Source of the DNA: Blasia pusilla
Taxonomy: Eukaryota > Marchantiophyta > Marchantiopsida > Blasiales
Length of the DNA: 64,000 bases
Direction: 5' to 3'
NCBI GenBank assembly: GCA_050084515.1
Contig: CM114274.1
Coordinates: forward strand, 25,296,001-25,360,000
The notes under the pieces were generated by a model. It was not told the DNA's origin. It did no database searches and saw nothing but the letters and a program-made list of their open reading frames with translations. Shown piece by piece: positions 13,271-26,004 of the stretch (position 1 is the stretch's first letter; each line of letters begins with the position of its first letter). Made by a program: the position numbers and the translations under genes.

Positions 13271-14250
13271 ATTCGAGTACTAACCCAAGTCAAAACACAT
13301 TCCAGCTGATCTTCATGAACTCCTCCTCTTCCATTTCATATCTTTAATTTTCTCTCTCCACTTCTTCCGTGACTACATCCACGACCCGATGGGAAAGAAA
13401 AAGAGAAACGTTAACTAGTTTACGATTAATGAAAGTAATTGAGATTAAAGTACACTAAACCGACCGGTAACAGCACTAATCGCGCATTACGGGGTGACAT
13501 CGCCGGGAACGGCCGGGCAGCTGGAGCATTTATTGGCCCCTTCCCGACGACAATCGGCCGGGGAATCACGGAACATCGGACGACGGGGACGGGTGATTAG
13601 TGATTAGAGTGATAATTAGAGTAAGTCTGAATTAAGGACTGAGTTCCACGACTGGGACGATGGGTGCAGTCAGGGCCCCAGTGGACGGAGAGGTCGACGG
13701 AGAACATTGCGTACGGATGGAGGCCGCCATCCACTTTACGCCGCTACGGGACAAGAGACTACGGAGTACGGAGCGGCGCAGCTCAATCCTTGACTGACAG
13801 CGAGCAGTTAGTACCCGTGCTCCTGCAGACTCTTCCGGGCGCGACAGTGGCGACACGTGGCTGTCGCAACTCGCGGCTGCGGTAGCAAACGCGAGACTGT
13901 AGTACTGTACGCTCTCTTTCTTTCTTTTACGTCCCTCGGACTGACTTCATAGCGTTCGTTAACTTCGTTATTAAGAACCCGCTACCTTCCGTTAACGTTC
14001 CGTTAGGACGGCCGGAGCGCACCCGACAGAGTTTCAGAGTTACGGAACTCACGTGGAAACTTTTTCAGCTTTCCCGGCGACTACCCTTAGCAGTAACCAT
14101 AAAACCGGCGACTTTTGATTCACCGGCGCTCTTCAAGAACATTGTTATCAACTGGATATCGCCAATATACTTCGGACCGGGGCTCTTTTTCGCCGGCTTA
14201 CCGAAGTGCTCACGGCTTTAATCACGCTCTATATAAAACTCGTGCTATGT
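13271..14250. other. GC-richer intergenic DNA
   Basis: This is a compositionally distinct block with many CG dinucleotides (for example around 13,480-13,600 and 13,980-14,220), between the minisatellite and an AT-rich region. No gene is supported. The high CG content contrasts with the CG-poor surroundings and may mark an unmethylated gene-proximal region; that is inference. Confidence 0.4.
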
Positions 14251-14254
14251 AAAA

Positions 14255-15975
14255 GTATTTCAAGATTTTTTTGTCAATGACGAGATTTTTTCCCCTATAA
14301 TATGCGAAATATTTTTTTCCAATCATCACATGTCAATAAAATTATTTTAAAATTATTTTTAATTTTTAATTCTAATTAAAGTAAATCTATTTTTAATTTA
14401 TATTTTTTAAAATTTTAAGAGAAAAAACAAATTTCACCTCTCAATAACACCTATCTCCCCTAAATAAATTCAATCCTCCGGAAAAATTCAAACAATAACT
14501 ATTCTTCCACCAGCATTCACTAAACAAAGTCTTAGTTAATATTAATGTACTTTCACTAAACAAAATCATTTTCGTCTCCCATTCAAATTTATTTTTCTTT
14601 TTTAAAATATTACTTGTGAATTAATATGATTATTTTTTAAATGATCATTTTATTTATTTCAAATTTTAAATATGAAGAAGAGAAATAAATTTCGCTGTTC
14701 TACGTAATTACAATCCTCCATTCCGATTTAAATGATATACCAATGCAGGAAGTAATTTTATCTTTCCATAGAGTTTAAGCAAAATATATTCCTCCATTAA
14801 ACTTTTATTTCCTTTTTCCATCAAATAGGAATTGAGATAAAAATTCTAAAATTTTGGTTATTTATCATAATTATTACATTTTTAATATTTATAATCACCC
14901 ATTGTAATATTAATTTTTATTATTAATTGATTAATATATATTCGACTCAAATCCTTATTCGTTTCCTTTGTTCAATTTCTAACCATCTAACGGGGCTAAG
15001 GCAACAAATGCAAGGATGTTGCCTATTTTGTCTTATTGTCTTGCTATCTTGTCCTATTGTGCATATTTCTAGTAAGGTATCCGTATGATGCACGGAAAAA
15101 AAATGTTTGAAGAGAGTTTGTTAGTGAGGGGAGTAATAATGTTGCACACAAATTCAAACTTTTTTCTTCTTACCCATTGCATGTGAAATACTTTTTTCTT
15201 GTCCAATTACCATGTGTCAATAGGGCCTTAAAAAACATGTGCCAACAAACAAGTGTCAATTTCAAATTTCAAGTACAATTTCCACTTTTTTAAATCTTAA
15301 AAGAGTAAGGAAATTTCACCTTTAAATAACACCCATCTCCCCTAAATAATTTCAATCCTCCGTAAAAGCTCAAAAAATAACTATTCTTCCCCTTCCACTC
15401 CTCCCACCAAAATAACATCCACCAACCAAAATCTTAGTTGATTTTAATTAATCGAACCCTTTTCCTTTTCCATTCAAATTCATTTTCCTTTTCCAAAATA
15501 TCATATGTGAATAAAAATGATCATGTTATTTATTTCAAATTTTAAATATAATTTCTGTTTTCTAAAATCTTAGAAGAATAATAACATTTCATTGTTCTTA
15601 GTAATTACAATCCTTCATTCAAATTTAAATGATATCCCAAAACACTAAGTAATTTTATCATTCCATAAAATTTTAAAAAAAATCTACTCCTCCATCAAAT
15701 TTTTATTTCTTTTCTCCATCAAATATGAATCGAGGTTAAAAAATCTAAATTTTTGGTTATTTATCAAAATTATTATATTTTTAAAATATTTTATAATCAC
15801 CCACTATAAGATTAAATTTATTATTAATTCATTAATATATATTCGACTCAAATCCCTATTCGTTTCCTTTGTTCAATTTCTAACCATCTAACATGGCCGA
15901 GGCAACAAGATTCAAGGATGTTGCCTATTTTGTCTTATGGTCACGCTATCCTATCGTATTATGCATGTGTGGTCG
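14255..15975. repeat. AT-rich direct tandem duplication, period about 882 bp
   Basis: Two diverged copies lie head to tail, about 14,255-15,070 and 15,130-15,975. Matching points include ATTTCACCT near 14,431 and 15,313 followed by ATCTCCCCTAAATAA in both, and a shared end TGTTGCCTATTTTGTCTTAT. Each copy is very AT-rich and non-coding. The family is not identified; it may be a tandemly duplicated non-autonomous element. Confidence 0.75.
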
Positions 15976-17228
15976 CCAATTATTATATAGATAAATCGGG
16001 ACTAGCAATTGCAGATTAAGGATGGATAATTTAATTCAAAGGATTAGGGACTTGGTTAATGACTCAGGCAGCCGTATAGGAAATCTAGACTCAAGCGCTC
16101 TCCTATTCTCATGGCCAAATCTAATCTTAAACATGTTCCTAGTTTTCAAAATTTACATAATGATTAGTGACTAATTTATGCAAGTGGGAGTCCTTCCACT
16201 TCATGGATTAATCATCTATATTATTACGGGAGAGTTTATCGTGTTGATTTGCAAACACCTATTTGTTTGACCCGTGATAATTGGATAACAAGAAAATGTT
16301 TCACATGCTACGGGCAGCAAGAAAAAAGTTATGTGAAACATCATTAATCCCTTCCCTTCACGGGCTATACACTAACAAAAGCGATTTGGGAGCGAAACGC
16401 TTAATTATGCTACATACAAATTATTTTTTAAAAATCGTGATATAAAAAAAAATTAATTGTCCAGACGTAAAGCATAAATGTGTTTGCAAATAAAGAAGAC
16501 GCTCTCTGATAAGAATATAGATTTCGATAGGGAAAGGCAAAAAAGTATTGAGGTTGTTACTTTAAGAGGTTTTTTTCAAGGGTAATTTTTTTTAAATTTC
16601 TTAAGTTTTATTTCTCGTAAGTCTTTGGGCCGGCTAAAAAGTTTATTTACCTCCTCAAAATTCCTTCCCAAGTCTAATATTCATTTTATAAATCCCACTT
16701 TTTTTTCATGACATCTTATGCTTTCCTTTCATTCTTTCTTTCACATCCTTGGGCAAGATTTGAATCTGACCAAGCCTCCCGACTAAAGATTATATGCAAT
16801 GAACATTAATTGCAATTCCTCATAGACAATCTCATTTTCCTTTGTTGCCCCAACGATCCTTTCAAAATTATATTCTTAGCAGGCTTTGAATCTAGTTGTG
16901 CATCCCATGAGTGGAGAGCCAATAATCCTACCCCTCTAGAATACTTGAAGCTCATCATATAAATGATGAGTTTCAGATTAGCAAGATTACCATCATCTTC
17001 GGATGGAAAAATATCTGTGAAATACCTAACAACCGATTCCAGTGAGTCACATGATGTTGTAACAATTTGCCAACGTAGTAGATGTCCCATTTTAGTTAGC
17101 CGATGGATAGAGTTCTACTACATCGATGGCATAAAAGGCCAACATGCTCATTTGGATGTAACTTTGTTTGAACATTTGGATGTAACTTTGTCATTTCTAA
17201 CAATTCCCCGCTTTTGCTCTTTTGTGGC
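15976..17228. other. Intergenic DNA, nothing recognised
   Basis: I see no gene, RNA or clear repeat. Short open frames on both strands near 16,800-17,230 do not resemble a known family. Confidence 0.5.
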
Positions 17229-17640
17229 CAAGTGACATGTTGATCAGGTCAAGGGTCACCCAACAACTTCTGCGCGCAAGTTATCAAAGTGATGGCTATT
17301 TTTGGGGGAAAACTTTTTGGCTCTTCCCAAGGCTATAAGAAAGAAAAAGATAGCTTCCTCAAATAAATCTTTCTCATGTTGAGCCTTAGAGCAGTTCTAT
17401 CGCTTGGTGTGTGGTAGGAGCTTAAGTACTAGAGTCCGGATTCGTCTAAGGTAGAGGATGGATGTGGTTTGATATACCATCGTAGATTCGAAAGTGGAGT
17501 TGGCCGTGTGAATCATTTTTACTTTGATTTTGTTATGTGATCTCAACGTATATGCTTGAGTGTATCTTGTTTATGTGTGGATCTACATCTAGCTCTTTCA
17601 AAATTATATCATGTTACATTTTTGTAAAGGTTTCTAATTA
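17229..17640 (+). mobile_element. Old LTR relic of the same family as the gypsy LTRs
   Basis: This sequence is a diverged, 5'-truncated copy of the gypsy LTR at 18,312 and 35,175. Shared landmarks in order are the AGGTCA-CACCC block, a GCGCGCAAGTTA-type block, TTTTGGCTCTTCCCA, TTTCTCATGTTG, and a distal part with ATGTGATCTCAACGTATATG and TGTGTGGATCTAC. It keeps the order of LTR body then 142-bp tail, which helps define the intact LTR. No internal coding sequence adjoins it, so it is a solo LTR or a remnant. Confidence 0.65.
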
Positions 17641-18311
17641 TTAAAAATTCATAGAATTAGTTTTTGTGGATTTCATGGGGCCTTAGACCAAAATCTATAT
17701 TGTTAACATTGATAGGAGTCGGGGAATGAAAAAATCTCTATGAAAAGGCAACATGTCTTTCTTTTCTCGGATTTCAATATTAATTACATCATATTTTGTG
17801 ATTAAAATTTTCTATTTTCTATTTTTTACATTTTTATTAAGAACGTGATTTTTTGGCAACTCGTGGCTCCTTGAGGATGAATATCATTACCTTTTCCAAT
17901 GCACCTTTCACAGTCCCATTAGACTTGACTTTTGAGATCTTTATGCTTGCGCGATTCTCAAGGTATCTAAATTTAACTTTTGTTGAAAAGAGTTTTCTTG
18001 TTACGCGCGCTACAAAAGAGAAAAAATTATTCTATCGTTGCTCTCCTTGTCGAAGGATGCCATATCACCCACCTTTCATGCTTACATTTTCTTAATAATA
18101 AATTGTAAAATTACATAAAATTCTCTCAAATTTGTAACAAGACATATTGGAAATAAGCTCTTTGTAAAAAATAAAAAATGAAAGCATGATTTTCCTATGT
18201 TTTCTTTGCATTAAATCTTCTATTTCATTTCATGAGCAAACATTGGTGGAAAAATATAAGGAATTCTTTACAAGATACAAACCATTGATTTACAATACGA
18301 GTGATGGACAT
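17641..18311. other. AT-rich spacer upstream of the gypsy element
   Basis: No gene, RNA or repeat is recognised. One 80-residue plus-strand open frame at 17,853-18,095 has no visible resemblance. Confidence 0.45.
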
Positions 18312-18784
18312 TGTCACATCTGAGTAGCCGTTAGGTAGGGATCTATCGCGGCGACGACATAGAGAGCCAACGGACTATCGTGAGTATAACTTCGTCATGA
18401 GGTATGGGATGGGATTGTTGATGGTTCTGTTGTGTCAGGAACGTCGTTTCTAGCAACTTTCCTTTCGAGGTCTTTCACAACCGGATGACTTGTTCAAGAG
18501 GTCACCCGCCCTTGGTAACTTGTGCGCGCAGGTTACCAGGAGGGTTGCTATCTTTAAGGGAGGAGCCTTTTGGCTCTTCCCACACTTATATATAGGAGAG
18601 AGATGGTTTTTTCAAACCATCTTTCTCATGTTAGGCCGTTGGAGCATCATTCTTGCTCGTGTGTGTGAGTTAGGACTAGGGTGCTAGCGTCTGGATTCCT
18701 TGATAGCATAGGGTGGACGAGGCTCGATATGCCGATGTAGACTGAGGAGTGGAATTTTAGGCCGAGTGTGCCGTTTTTACTCTT
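18312..18784 (+). repeat. 5' LTR of the gypsy element (lacks its distal tail)
   Basis: It starts TGTCACATCTGAGTAGCCG and matches the 3' LTR from 35,175 for 473 bp. A TATA-like ACTTATATATAGG lies near 18,581, about 30 bp before a likely transcription start. The match to the 3' LTR stops at TTTTTACTCTT; the 142-bp tail seen in the 3' LTR and in the relic at 17,229 is absent here. No clear tRNA primer-binding site follows. Confidence 0.8.
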
Positions 18785-20340
18785 CTTTTTACCTGATAAA
18801 GATGCGAGGGGGCACGGGGAATTTGTTGTTTGCAGGGAGGCAAGAAAGTTGCCTTGGTTGGGAGCTCATGGAGGCGCCGATTGGCCTTTACTTTGTTAAT
18901 TTTTCATTCAAAAGGCCGTGCGCGGAAGCGCTCCCCATTTTTTGTGGATTTCTTCAGTGTAGAGTGACGAGAGCGAGCAACCGATTGTAGCACGGAGTGT
19001 GGCGGCAGGTATAGCATCGTTGAATAACGACAATGTTGAGTGTAAACATGAAGGTGAGTTAGATCTAGCAACTGTTGGGGGGCTGTTTAGTAAAAGAGGT
19101 GAACCAGGTTACAAGATTACTTAGTACCAGGTTGATAAGGGCGCAGAAGTATTTCAGCTGCGGGATGAGGTTTCCAGATCCTAGGGTTGCGCTGGAGGGT
19201 AAGGAGGAGCCAGTTGTAGAAGGTGTATGCCTCCAATGGAAGTAGGAAGAGACTGGGCCATGAACTCAGCCTCGAGGAGAGCCACGTGGTGAGAATCGAG
19301 TGACGCACATAGGGTTGCGCGTTAGGACACAAAGTTGTACAAAGGAAGTTACAGCCACGTGAGTTGCATCGGGAGGCAAATGCATGGATGGAACGAACGT
19401 ACGAAGGCGGGTTAGAAATCCCAGTAGCCGTCTACTCTTGCAACCTCTTGCGTAATTGTCTACCACGTCCGACTTTACCACCTTGGTTGGACGTGGTAAA
19501 GCCGGTTGGGTACGGAATGAGGTTGCAAGAGTAGACGGCTACCAGGTTTGAAGGACACACCTGGTAGATAATTACGCAGTCAACAACTATATGGTTATGG
19601 TTGGATGTGGTTGGAGTCATTACGTGGTTGGGCAGAATGACCATGTTTGAGTGCGAGCGAGATGGGGTATTCACATCGACCGTTTGCGATGAGAGTTGGG
19701 ATGGAGTAGTAGTATGTTGATGCTAATGAGTGGTCTGCATCTATTGACGGGTGGGCCGCATCTAGCTAGTACTCTGCAAGGAGCTGGTAGTGTTGCGGAG
19801 GTTGCTGAGCCACGTAGAGTGAGTGTTGACGGAGCAGTTGATTGGCGGGAATATTCAAGTTACCCATTTGAGTCCCTTTCCCCGCACTTGTTTCGTGTCA
19901 TTTAGAGTATCAAGTATTGGGTAGAGCTAGTGCTATATGGGTATACTCATGGTGACGAGTGTGGACTTCTTTAATGTGTAGCATGTTTGTATGGCGGTTG
20001 CCGAGTGGGGGTCGAGTGTATGACCCGAGCGTATATATGTTGGTGATTAGGTGAGATAATCGGGAGGCTCAGGGTGAGCTTGAGTGTTGAGTGTGCATGA
20101 GGCCGGGTGTGTCATCACGTGGTTACCATCAGCATAGGTGAGCTAGTGAGGAGCGCGGGAGACTCTTGGTGAGTCTGAGTGTTTGAAAATGTGAGACAGG
20201 GTGATCATTACGGCGTTCTTCAAGGGTTGGGAAGAACGGGGTAGTTTGAGCAGTATTAGTGGTGTGATACGGAGTGGGGTGAGATATCGAGGGGATTTTA
20301 GTGAGGAGCCACCTTGACTTCCATCCGTAGCTGGATCGTC
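18785..20340 (+). other. Long non-coding leader of the gypsy element
   Basis: About 1.5 kb separates the 5' LTR from gag. It has no recognised protein domain. It contains the interleaved inverted repeats at 19,424-19,578, which could form RNA structure in the genomic transcript. Confidence 0.5.
19424..19578. repeat. Interleaved inverted repeats in the gypsy leader
   Basis: A 24-bp arm at 19,424-19,447 (contains TCTACTCTTGCAACCTC) has a perfect reverse complement at 19,519-19,542. A second arm at 19,449-19,466 (TGCGTAATTGTCTACCAC) pairs with 19,561-19,578 at 16 of 18 positions. A short pair, ACCACGTCC at 19,463 and GGACGTGGT at 19,489, lies between. The arm order 1-2-1'-2' is that of a pseudoknot, not a simple hairpin. 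Confidence 0.75.
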
Positions 20341-21640
20341 ATCACTAGACAACAGGTCTATTGACGAGATCGCAGACGGAGGCGGTGTCACTTGGTAGGA
20401 GATGGACGACATGAGCCATGGGGGCATACGTCGTTTCTCTGGTGCAGTGGAGACCACCGACTTAGATGACTTTATCCAAGAGTTTGACACGTGGTGCGAT
20501 TTCTAGGAGTTACCGATCCTGACACGGTTCAACCCTTTCATGGCATGGAAGGGATTGTCCCAGCAGTTGGAGGGTCCTCCAATGGATGATTACATGGAGT
20601 TCCAATTGCTATATTTAGTACTGATCGATGCCTAGAGGATGTATTGGGCTCCAGGATATGTATCCACTAGTGGTCGCGAGGCATATGATGGGATCGTGAG
20701 AGGAGAGAGATCCACACCGTCAGCTCGGAGACTAGATGGAGAGGAGAGCTGTGAGATAGGCGATGTGGCAGAGACCTCTAGTGATAGAGGGCCATCCAGC
20801 TTCAATCCCACAGTTGAGTTCTTCCGAAAGTTGAGCAAGAGCCACTAGGCCATACCCACTGACAAGCTGAAGAGTCTACAGGATTTTGAGCGACGATCAG
20901 GTGAGAGTCTGAGAGAGGCATTCACGCGCATGAGGAGGTTGATCATTGCTACTTATGGAGTGACTGAGGCGAATTCAGTCGAGTATTGGTATGGGGTTTT
21001 GGACCGAGAACTACGGAGGAGAGTCCAAGATGCAGTGTTGATTCACTCGGTGGAGCCCACATTGAAGGTGGTCTTCGAGTTGTCTGAGCGTATTGAGCTC
21101 AACATGAGTGAGGAGCAAGTAGTGACCACAGGATTTTCTCGAGAGTCAACGGATCCAAGAGCGACGGTAACCCCACAGATGCCACAGCGAGCACCATTAC
21201 CACAGGAGCAAGCCAATGTGCCCAGAGAGCAGGGCGGGTACCGTGAGCTTGTGATGCAATGATCCCTGCCTACGTATATTGCCCATCAGGGACCGATGAT
21301 GTCTTGTTGTACATATGGTGGATCCCATAGGTAGAGAGACTTCCCACGGCATAGGAGAGGACCAAGAGCGCCTCCGATTACTCAGGAGCCACAGACGATG
21401 GCCCCACCATAGTATCAGTGTGATTATTACCACAAATATGGTCACACGAGGGATAGATGTTTTGACTTTCGTCGAGAGGCACGTCTAGAGGTAGGTCGAG
21501 GAGGTGTTGCCGGACGTGGTGGTAGAGGACCACCACTTGCCAGAGGAGATGGAGCGGGAACACCAGAGCCAACACTTCTCTCACGCATCGTTGAGTTGGA
21601 GCAGAGGATTGTTGCCATGACGATGATGTAGCTCAGTGAA
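20340..21640 (+). pseudogene. Gypsy gag (capsid and nucleocapsid), broken
   Basis: A retrotransposon gag-type capsid segment runs from about 20,470 to 21,130. It includes FERRSGESLREAFTRMRRL and a following helical region ending ERIELNMSEEQ, in more than one frame with in-frame stops such as at 20,500 and 20,847. A nucleocapsid zinc knuckle lies at 21,419-21,460, reading CDYYHKYGHTRDRC. It should be Cys-x2-Cys-x4-His-x4-Cys, but the second Cys is Tyr. Gag would form the virus-like particle in the cytoplasm. It cannot be expressed intact. Confidence 0.75.
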
Positions 21641-22279
21641 GGCACGGAGCTGAGAGTAGCAGTGTGACTCCAGATTCCACCTCTTACCCCAATCTGGGTG
21701 AGGATCTCGCTAGTATGGGATTTATGTGTAGTGTGGCTTAGGTTGAGGCCTCTGTTGAGGCTGCTGTGGTGGTGACTCGGGGTGCTACTAGAGTAACCAA
21801 GCCATTGAGAGGTGGGGTTGAGATTGACCCATAGGAAGGGATTGATGGGCGGCAGGCCAGGGTTCCACAATCATTCCCATTGTCAGACGCACTACACACA
21901 CCATGGATGGTGCCTCGACGACGAGCGGTGCCTATAGGTCAAGAAAGTGCGTCAACGTCACGAGGAGTTGGGGTGACAGCTCCTATGCTGGCTCGAGTGG
22001 AGTTAGTGTCGGCCACAGTGTTGGAGGTGGCCACCAGGATGAGTCACGCTATGCTAGTTTCCGCCATAGAGTTGACGATATTGGGAGTTGGACCAGTTGA
22101 GGTATTTCGGCTGGCTGCCATCTTGTCTGAGCGTGGAGAGGTGACTGCCTCTCATTCAGAGGTAGTTCAGGAGATGGTGGACTTACCCTAAGAGCACGTG
22201 CTCGGGACTTCCCCCACTCAGACTTGGCATGCGGCGGTGGCGAAGTCGGTAGATATGCCAGCTCGACCGGCCTGAGAGC

Positions 22280-22855
22280 AGCCTGTTGTGACACTTGGCA
22301 TGGTGTTATTGGATAATCGAGTTGGAGTATTTTGCTTTGTTAGTCCGACAAGGATAGTGTACCACCTACAGCGCGTCCTACTTGATTCAGGAGCACATCC
22401 CTTGATGTTAGGGAAGGCGGCGTGTTAAGCGTTGGGGTTACGGAAGGCCGACATTGAGCCTTGTCCCTTCCAGATACAAAACTCGATTGGGGTTGTGTCA
22501 TCCACACAGCATATGACTCGACAGGAGATAGTCGTAAGAGTCCAACAAGAACATGCGACGGATAGTGCTATGGTGCACACATGTGCGATTACAACACTAG
22601 CTAAGTTGTACGATATGTTGGTGGGGAGTATCGTATTATATCCACTAGGATGCATCCTTGACTTCTAGGAAGAGATCATTGCTAACTGGGCAGGGTGGCG
22701 GTCAGGTGACGAGCAGATGAGTCAGTTACCCGTGAAATTTGCAAGACGAGGTGGTCGACCACGAGACCAATTTGTGACCATGATGGCAACTTTCACAGGA
22801 AGTGTCAGCTGGCCAGGAGAGTTTTTGGAGGGGAACGCACATGCAGACGATGTTC
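22280..22855 (+). pseudogene. Gypsy aspartic protease, broken
   Basis: The retropepsin-like active site LDSGAHPLMLGKAA reads from 22,381. It is followed by a stop at 22,426 and then by LGLRKADIEPCPFQI and ALAKLYDMLVG-type sequence typical of the protease to methyltransferase linker of this element. Another stop lies near 22,668. The segment is cut at 22,855 by the copia element and should continue at 28,146. The enzyme would cleave the polyprotein inside the particle. Confidence 0.7.
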
Positions 22856-23161
22856 TATTGAAGATTGAGTTACAATCAAGCTCATGAAACACATGAACTG
22901 CTACATTTGGTACTCACACAAAGTAGGGAAGCCTAATCTTGGTTAGTCAGTTAAGCGCGATTATCTTAACTAGGGCTAATTAATCACAATTAGTCTAACT
23001 CGAGACTATGGTTAAGATTAGGGTTGTTTGTACATACCCTATATAATTGAGAAGGGGACATGCCTCCACTCATTCTCTCATTGCAAATTTTTTTCTCCAT
23101 GGTGGTGTGTGAGTGTGAGAGTTGCTTCCCACCAGTTATACTTCTTTAGCAGTTTTCCACA
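22856..23161 (+). repeat. Copia 5' LTR
   Basis: It starts TATTGAAGATTGAGTTAC (the usual TG end mutated to TA) and ends CCACA. A TATA-like CCTATATAATTG lies near 23,038. It is followed at 23,162 by TTGTATTAGAGCG, close to the initiator-Met tRNA primer-binding site typical of plant copia elements. Confidence 0.88.
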
Positions 23162-23678
23162 TTGTATTAGAGCGTTAGGAGAGCATCACTTGAAATTCTT
23201 GGTGTTTGATGAGAGAAGAGAGGCAAGAGAAGGAAAAATTTCAATTTGGGAGAAGGAAAATTTTTTCAAAGCTTAGTGGGTGCAGATTTCAGGTGGAGCT
23301 TTGGCAGTGATAAAACTTTGGAGGCGCTTTTTAGGGCTTTCCCGGTCGATTTAGCCATTTGGCTCCGCAACGGCTAGAACATCGTCAAAGGCTTGTTTTA
23401 GCCGTCTTGTAGAGCTTGTTGAGAGCTTTCCAACGCATCCAAAATTGCTTGATTTTGACATTTTGAGCTCTTGCAGTCACAATTTCAGTGTAGGAAAGTG
23501 CAATTAGTGAAGAAAAGTTGTGCAGTTTGCTCTCTAGAAACCAATTTCGAGTAGTTCTTTCGTATAATTGATCAATTTTGGAAAATTTTAGGTCAATTTC
23601 TATGAAGGAGTGATCTATGCTTCAATTGGAGCAATAGAGAGTCTGAAATTATATTTTTTGTGAATGAAATCGTTCTTC

Positions 23679-24600
23679 ATGGAGTATTCCTCAACAGCAA
23701 TCATATGCGAGAAGCTAGATAAGCAGAATTACAATGTCTAGAAGTTTCGCATGAATTAATTTCTCATGGGTCAAGAACTATGGGAGCTTGTCACATATGA
23801 TGAGGCCAATCCAAAAGATAACTCAACAGACTTGAATGTTCGTGCCTAGAACAAACGCGCAAGGCAAGTAATCTACTACATTTCGCCAATGATAGGTCAC
23901 ATTCAAGATGTTAATATTCCGAAGGAGTATTGATGCATTGGAAAAGTTGTTCCAGACATCTACAAAGGCCAAAAAGGTTTAATTGAAATAGCAATTGAAT
24001 GAAGTGAGAAAAGGATCGTAGAGCATCAATGATTATATTTTGAGTTTCAGACACCTTGTTGATCAGTTGAATAGCATTGGAGTGACAATAGAAGATGATG
24101 ATCTGATTTTGTTCACTCTTAAAGGCCTTCCAAAGGATTAAAAGTCCTTTGAGACCTCTATCTCTATGAGAGAGAAGTATCCAACCTTTCAAGAGTTAGT
24201 CCCATTGTTAATCAGTGAAGAGATGCGCCTAGTAGGCAGCGGTAGCTCGTTTAGTCTACAAGAGAGTGTGCTATTTGAAGGTTATGGATCAAACAGAGGC
24301 AAGGATCGTGATAGAAGCTTCCATGGTCATGGTGGATATCAAGCATATGGAGGAAGAGGCACTTAATATAACGTCACTCAATCAACTACGAACCAATACC
24401 AGACATAATTATAAGGTGGTGATGGTGGAAACCGTTGGGGTCGAGGTCAACAACAGAGGGTCCTTGCATCTTACAATTACTGTGGCATAAAGGGTCACTA
24501 TGCAAAGTTTTGTTTCAAGAAGAAGGCAGATATGAGAACATGAGCCTTACAACAACAAAACTATGTGGAGCAACAACACCAAGAACAGTACTAAGAACAA
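23679..24600 (+). pseudogene. Copia gag, broken
   Basis: The reading starts at MEYSSTAIICEKLDKQNY and resembles the plant copia gag (UBN2-type) domain. It contains the segment around 24,010-24,130 with RKGSSINDYILSFRHLVDQL in shifted frame. Stops interrupt it near 23,740 and 23,848. The zinc knuckle near 24,475 reads YNYCGIKGHYAKFC, so its first Cys is Tyr. Confidence 0.75.
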
Positions 24601-24659
24601 CAACATTTACAAACGGAGCATCTCTTGGTCATGACTCATATGGGAGCAATGGTCAAGAA

Positions 24660-25900
24660 AGACTCGACAACAGATTGGTACATTGACTCTGGTGCATCAA
24701 ATCACATGACCTCACAAGCTAAATGATTCAGTAGTTTGGAGCCGGTGAAAGATCCTGCAATTATGCTCACAGAAGATGACACTCAACATCATATCACGCA
24801 CACCGGTAAAGTTCCAATAACATCACATGCTCTTTGTGCTCTTGGAAATGTTCTTTATCTTCCTACCATTGCAAGAAACCTGATCTCTGTAGGACAGATA
24901 ATAGAATAGGGTTATCAAGTGAATTTTAACGTAGATGGTTGTTTCATTGAAATAATGGATGACCAGACTACGATAGCCAAAGGAACTAGATCTGAAAGAA
25001 TATTCAAACTATATGTTTCTATGCCAGAGATTCAAACAGCAATGTATGGTCAAACCGGCCAACAATTCAAATATCTAAATGTGTGGCATAAAAGAATTGG
25101 ACATATGAATATTCAAAGATTACAGAGTCTTTCATCATCTAATATAAAAATATGACTCCCTAAATTAGCGAGTCTTGTTACGTTAGAGATATGTCCTACT
25201 TGCCAATTTGGAAAACAAGCTAGATTTCCTTTTCCAAAGCAAGGTAGAAGAGCATCCAAGATATTGGAGTTGATCCACAGTGATGTATGGACAACATCAC
25301 AACATAACCTTAGTGGTTGCTAGTACTTTGTTTCATTTATTGATGACTTCTCTAGATATATATGGGTATACTTTCTGAAAGCCAAGTTAGAGGTATTCTA
25401 AGTGTTCCAAACATTCAGAGTTATAGAAGAGAATCAGACTAGAGAACACATTCTAAAATTGCGTCGTGATGGAGGACGAGAGTATCTTTCAACAGAGTTT
25501 GATAACTATTTATGTCAGAATGGCATCCAACATCAAGTGACTTGCCGTTACAGTCCACAACAAAATGGAGTGGTTAAGAGGAAGAATCGACATATTGTTG
25601 AAGCGGCACGAGCTATGTTGAATGAGAAGAACATGCCAAAGGTCTATTGGGTAGAGGCTGTAGCATGTGCAGTCTTCTTAATCAACCGAACTCCAACAGC
25701 ATGAGTTCATGATAAAACTCCATTAGAAGTCTTCAAAGGAAGTAAACCTGATTTTTCCTCCTTGAAAGTATTTGGTTATATTTGTTATGCTCATGTTCCT
25801 TCTGAGAGACGTAAAAAATTAGACCCTAAGTCTCAAAGATGTATCTTCATTGGCTATGCTGATGGAACTAAGGGGTACAAGTGATACATTCCATCATCTA
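24660..25900 (+). pseudogene. Copia protease and integrase, broken; catalytic Glu lost
   Basis: The protease motif WYIDSGASNHMTS begins near 24,675. The GAG-pre-integrase zinc segment (WHKRIGHMNIQRLQSL) is at about 25,084 and CPTCQFGKQARF at about 25,195. The integrase core carries IHSDVW and RRDGGREYL, then a segment where the third catalytic residue, normally Glu, is Lys (codon AAG at 25,576-25,578). Stops occur near 24,723, 24,907, 25,155, 25,321, 25,399, 25,702 and 25,882. Confidence 0.85.
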
Positions 25901-26004
25901 GGCAGCTTATAATTAGACACGATGTTGTCTTTGATGAGCTAAAGTCATGGTATGCTCCATCTAAGCCTATTCCACCTCTAAACTCGTCTGTTGAGGGGGA
26001 GAAT

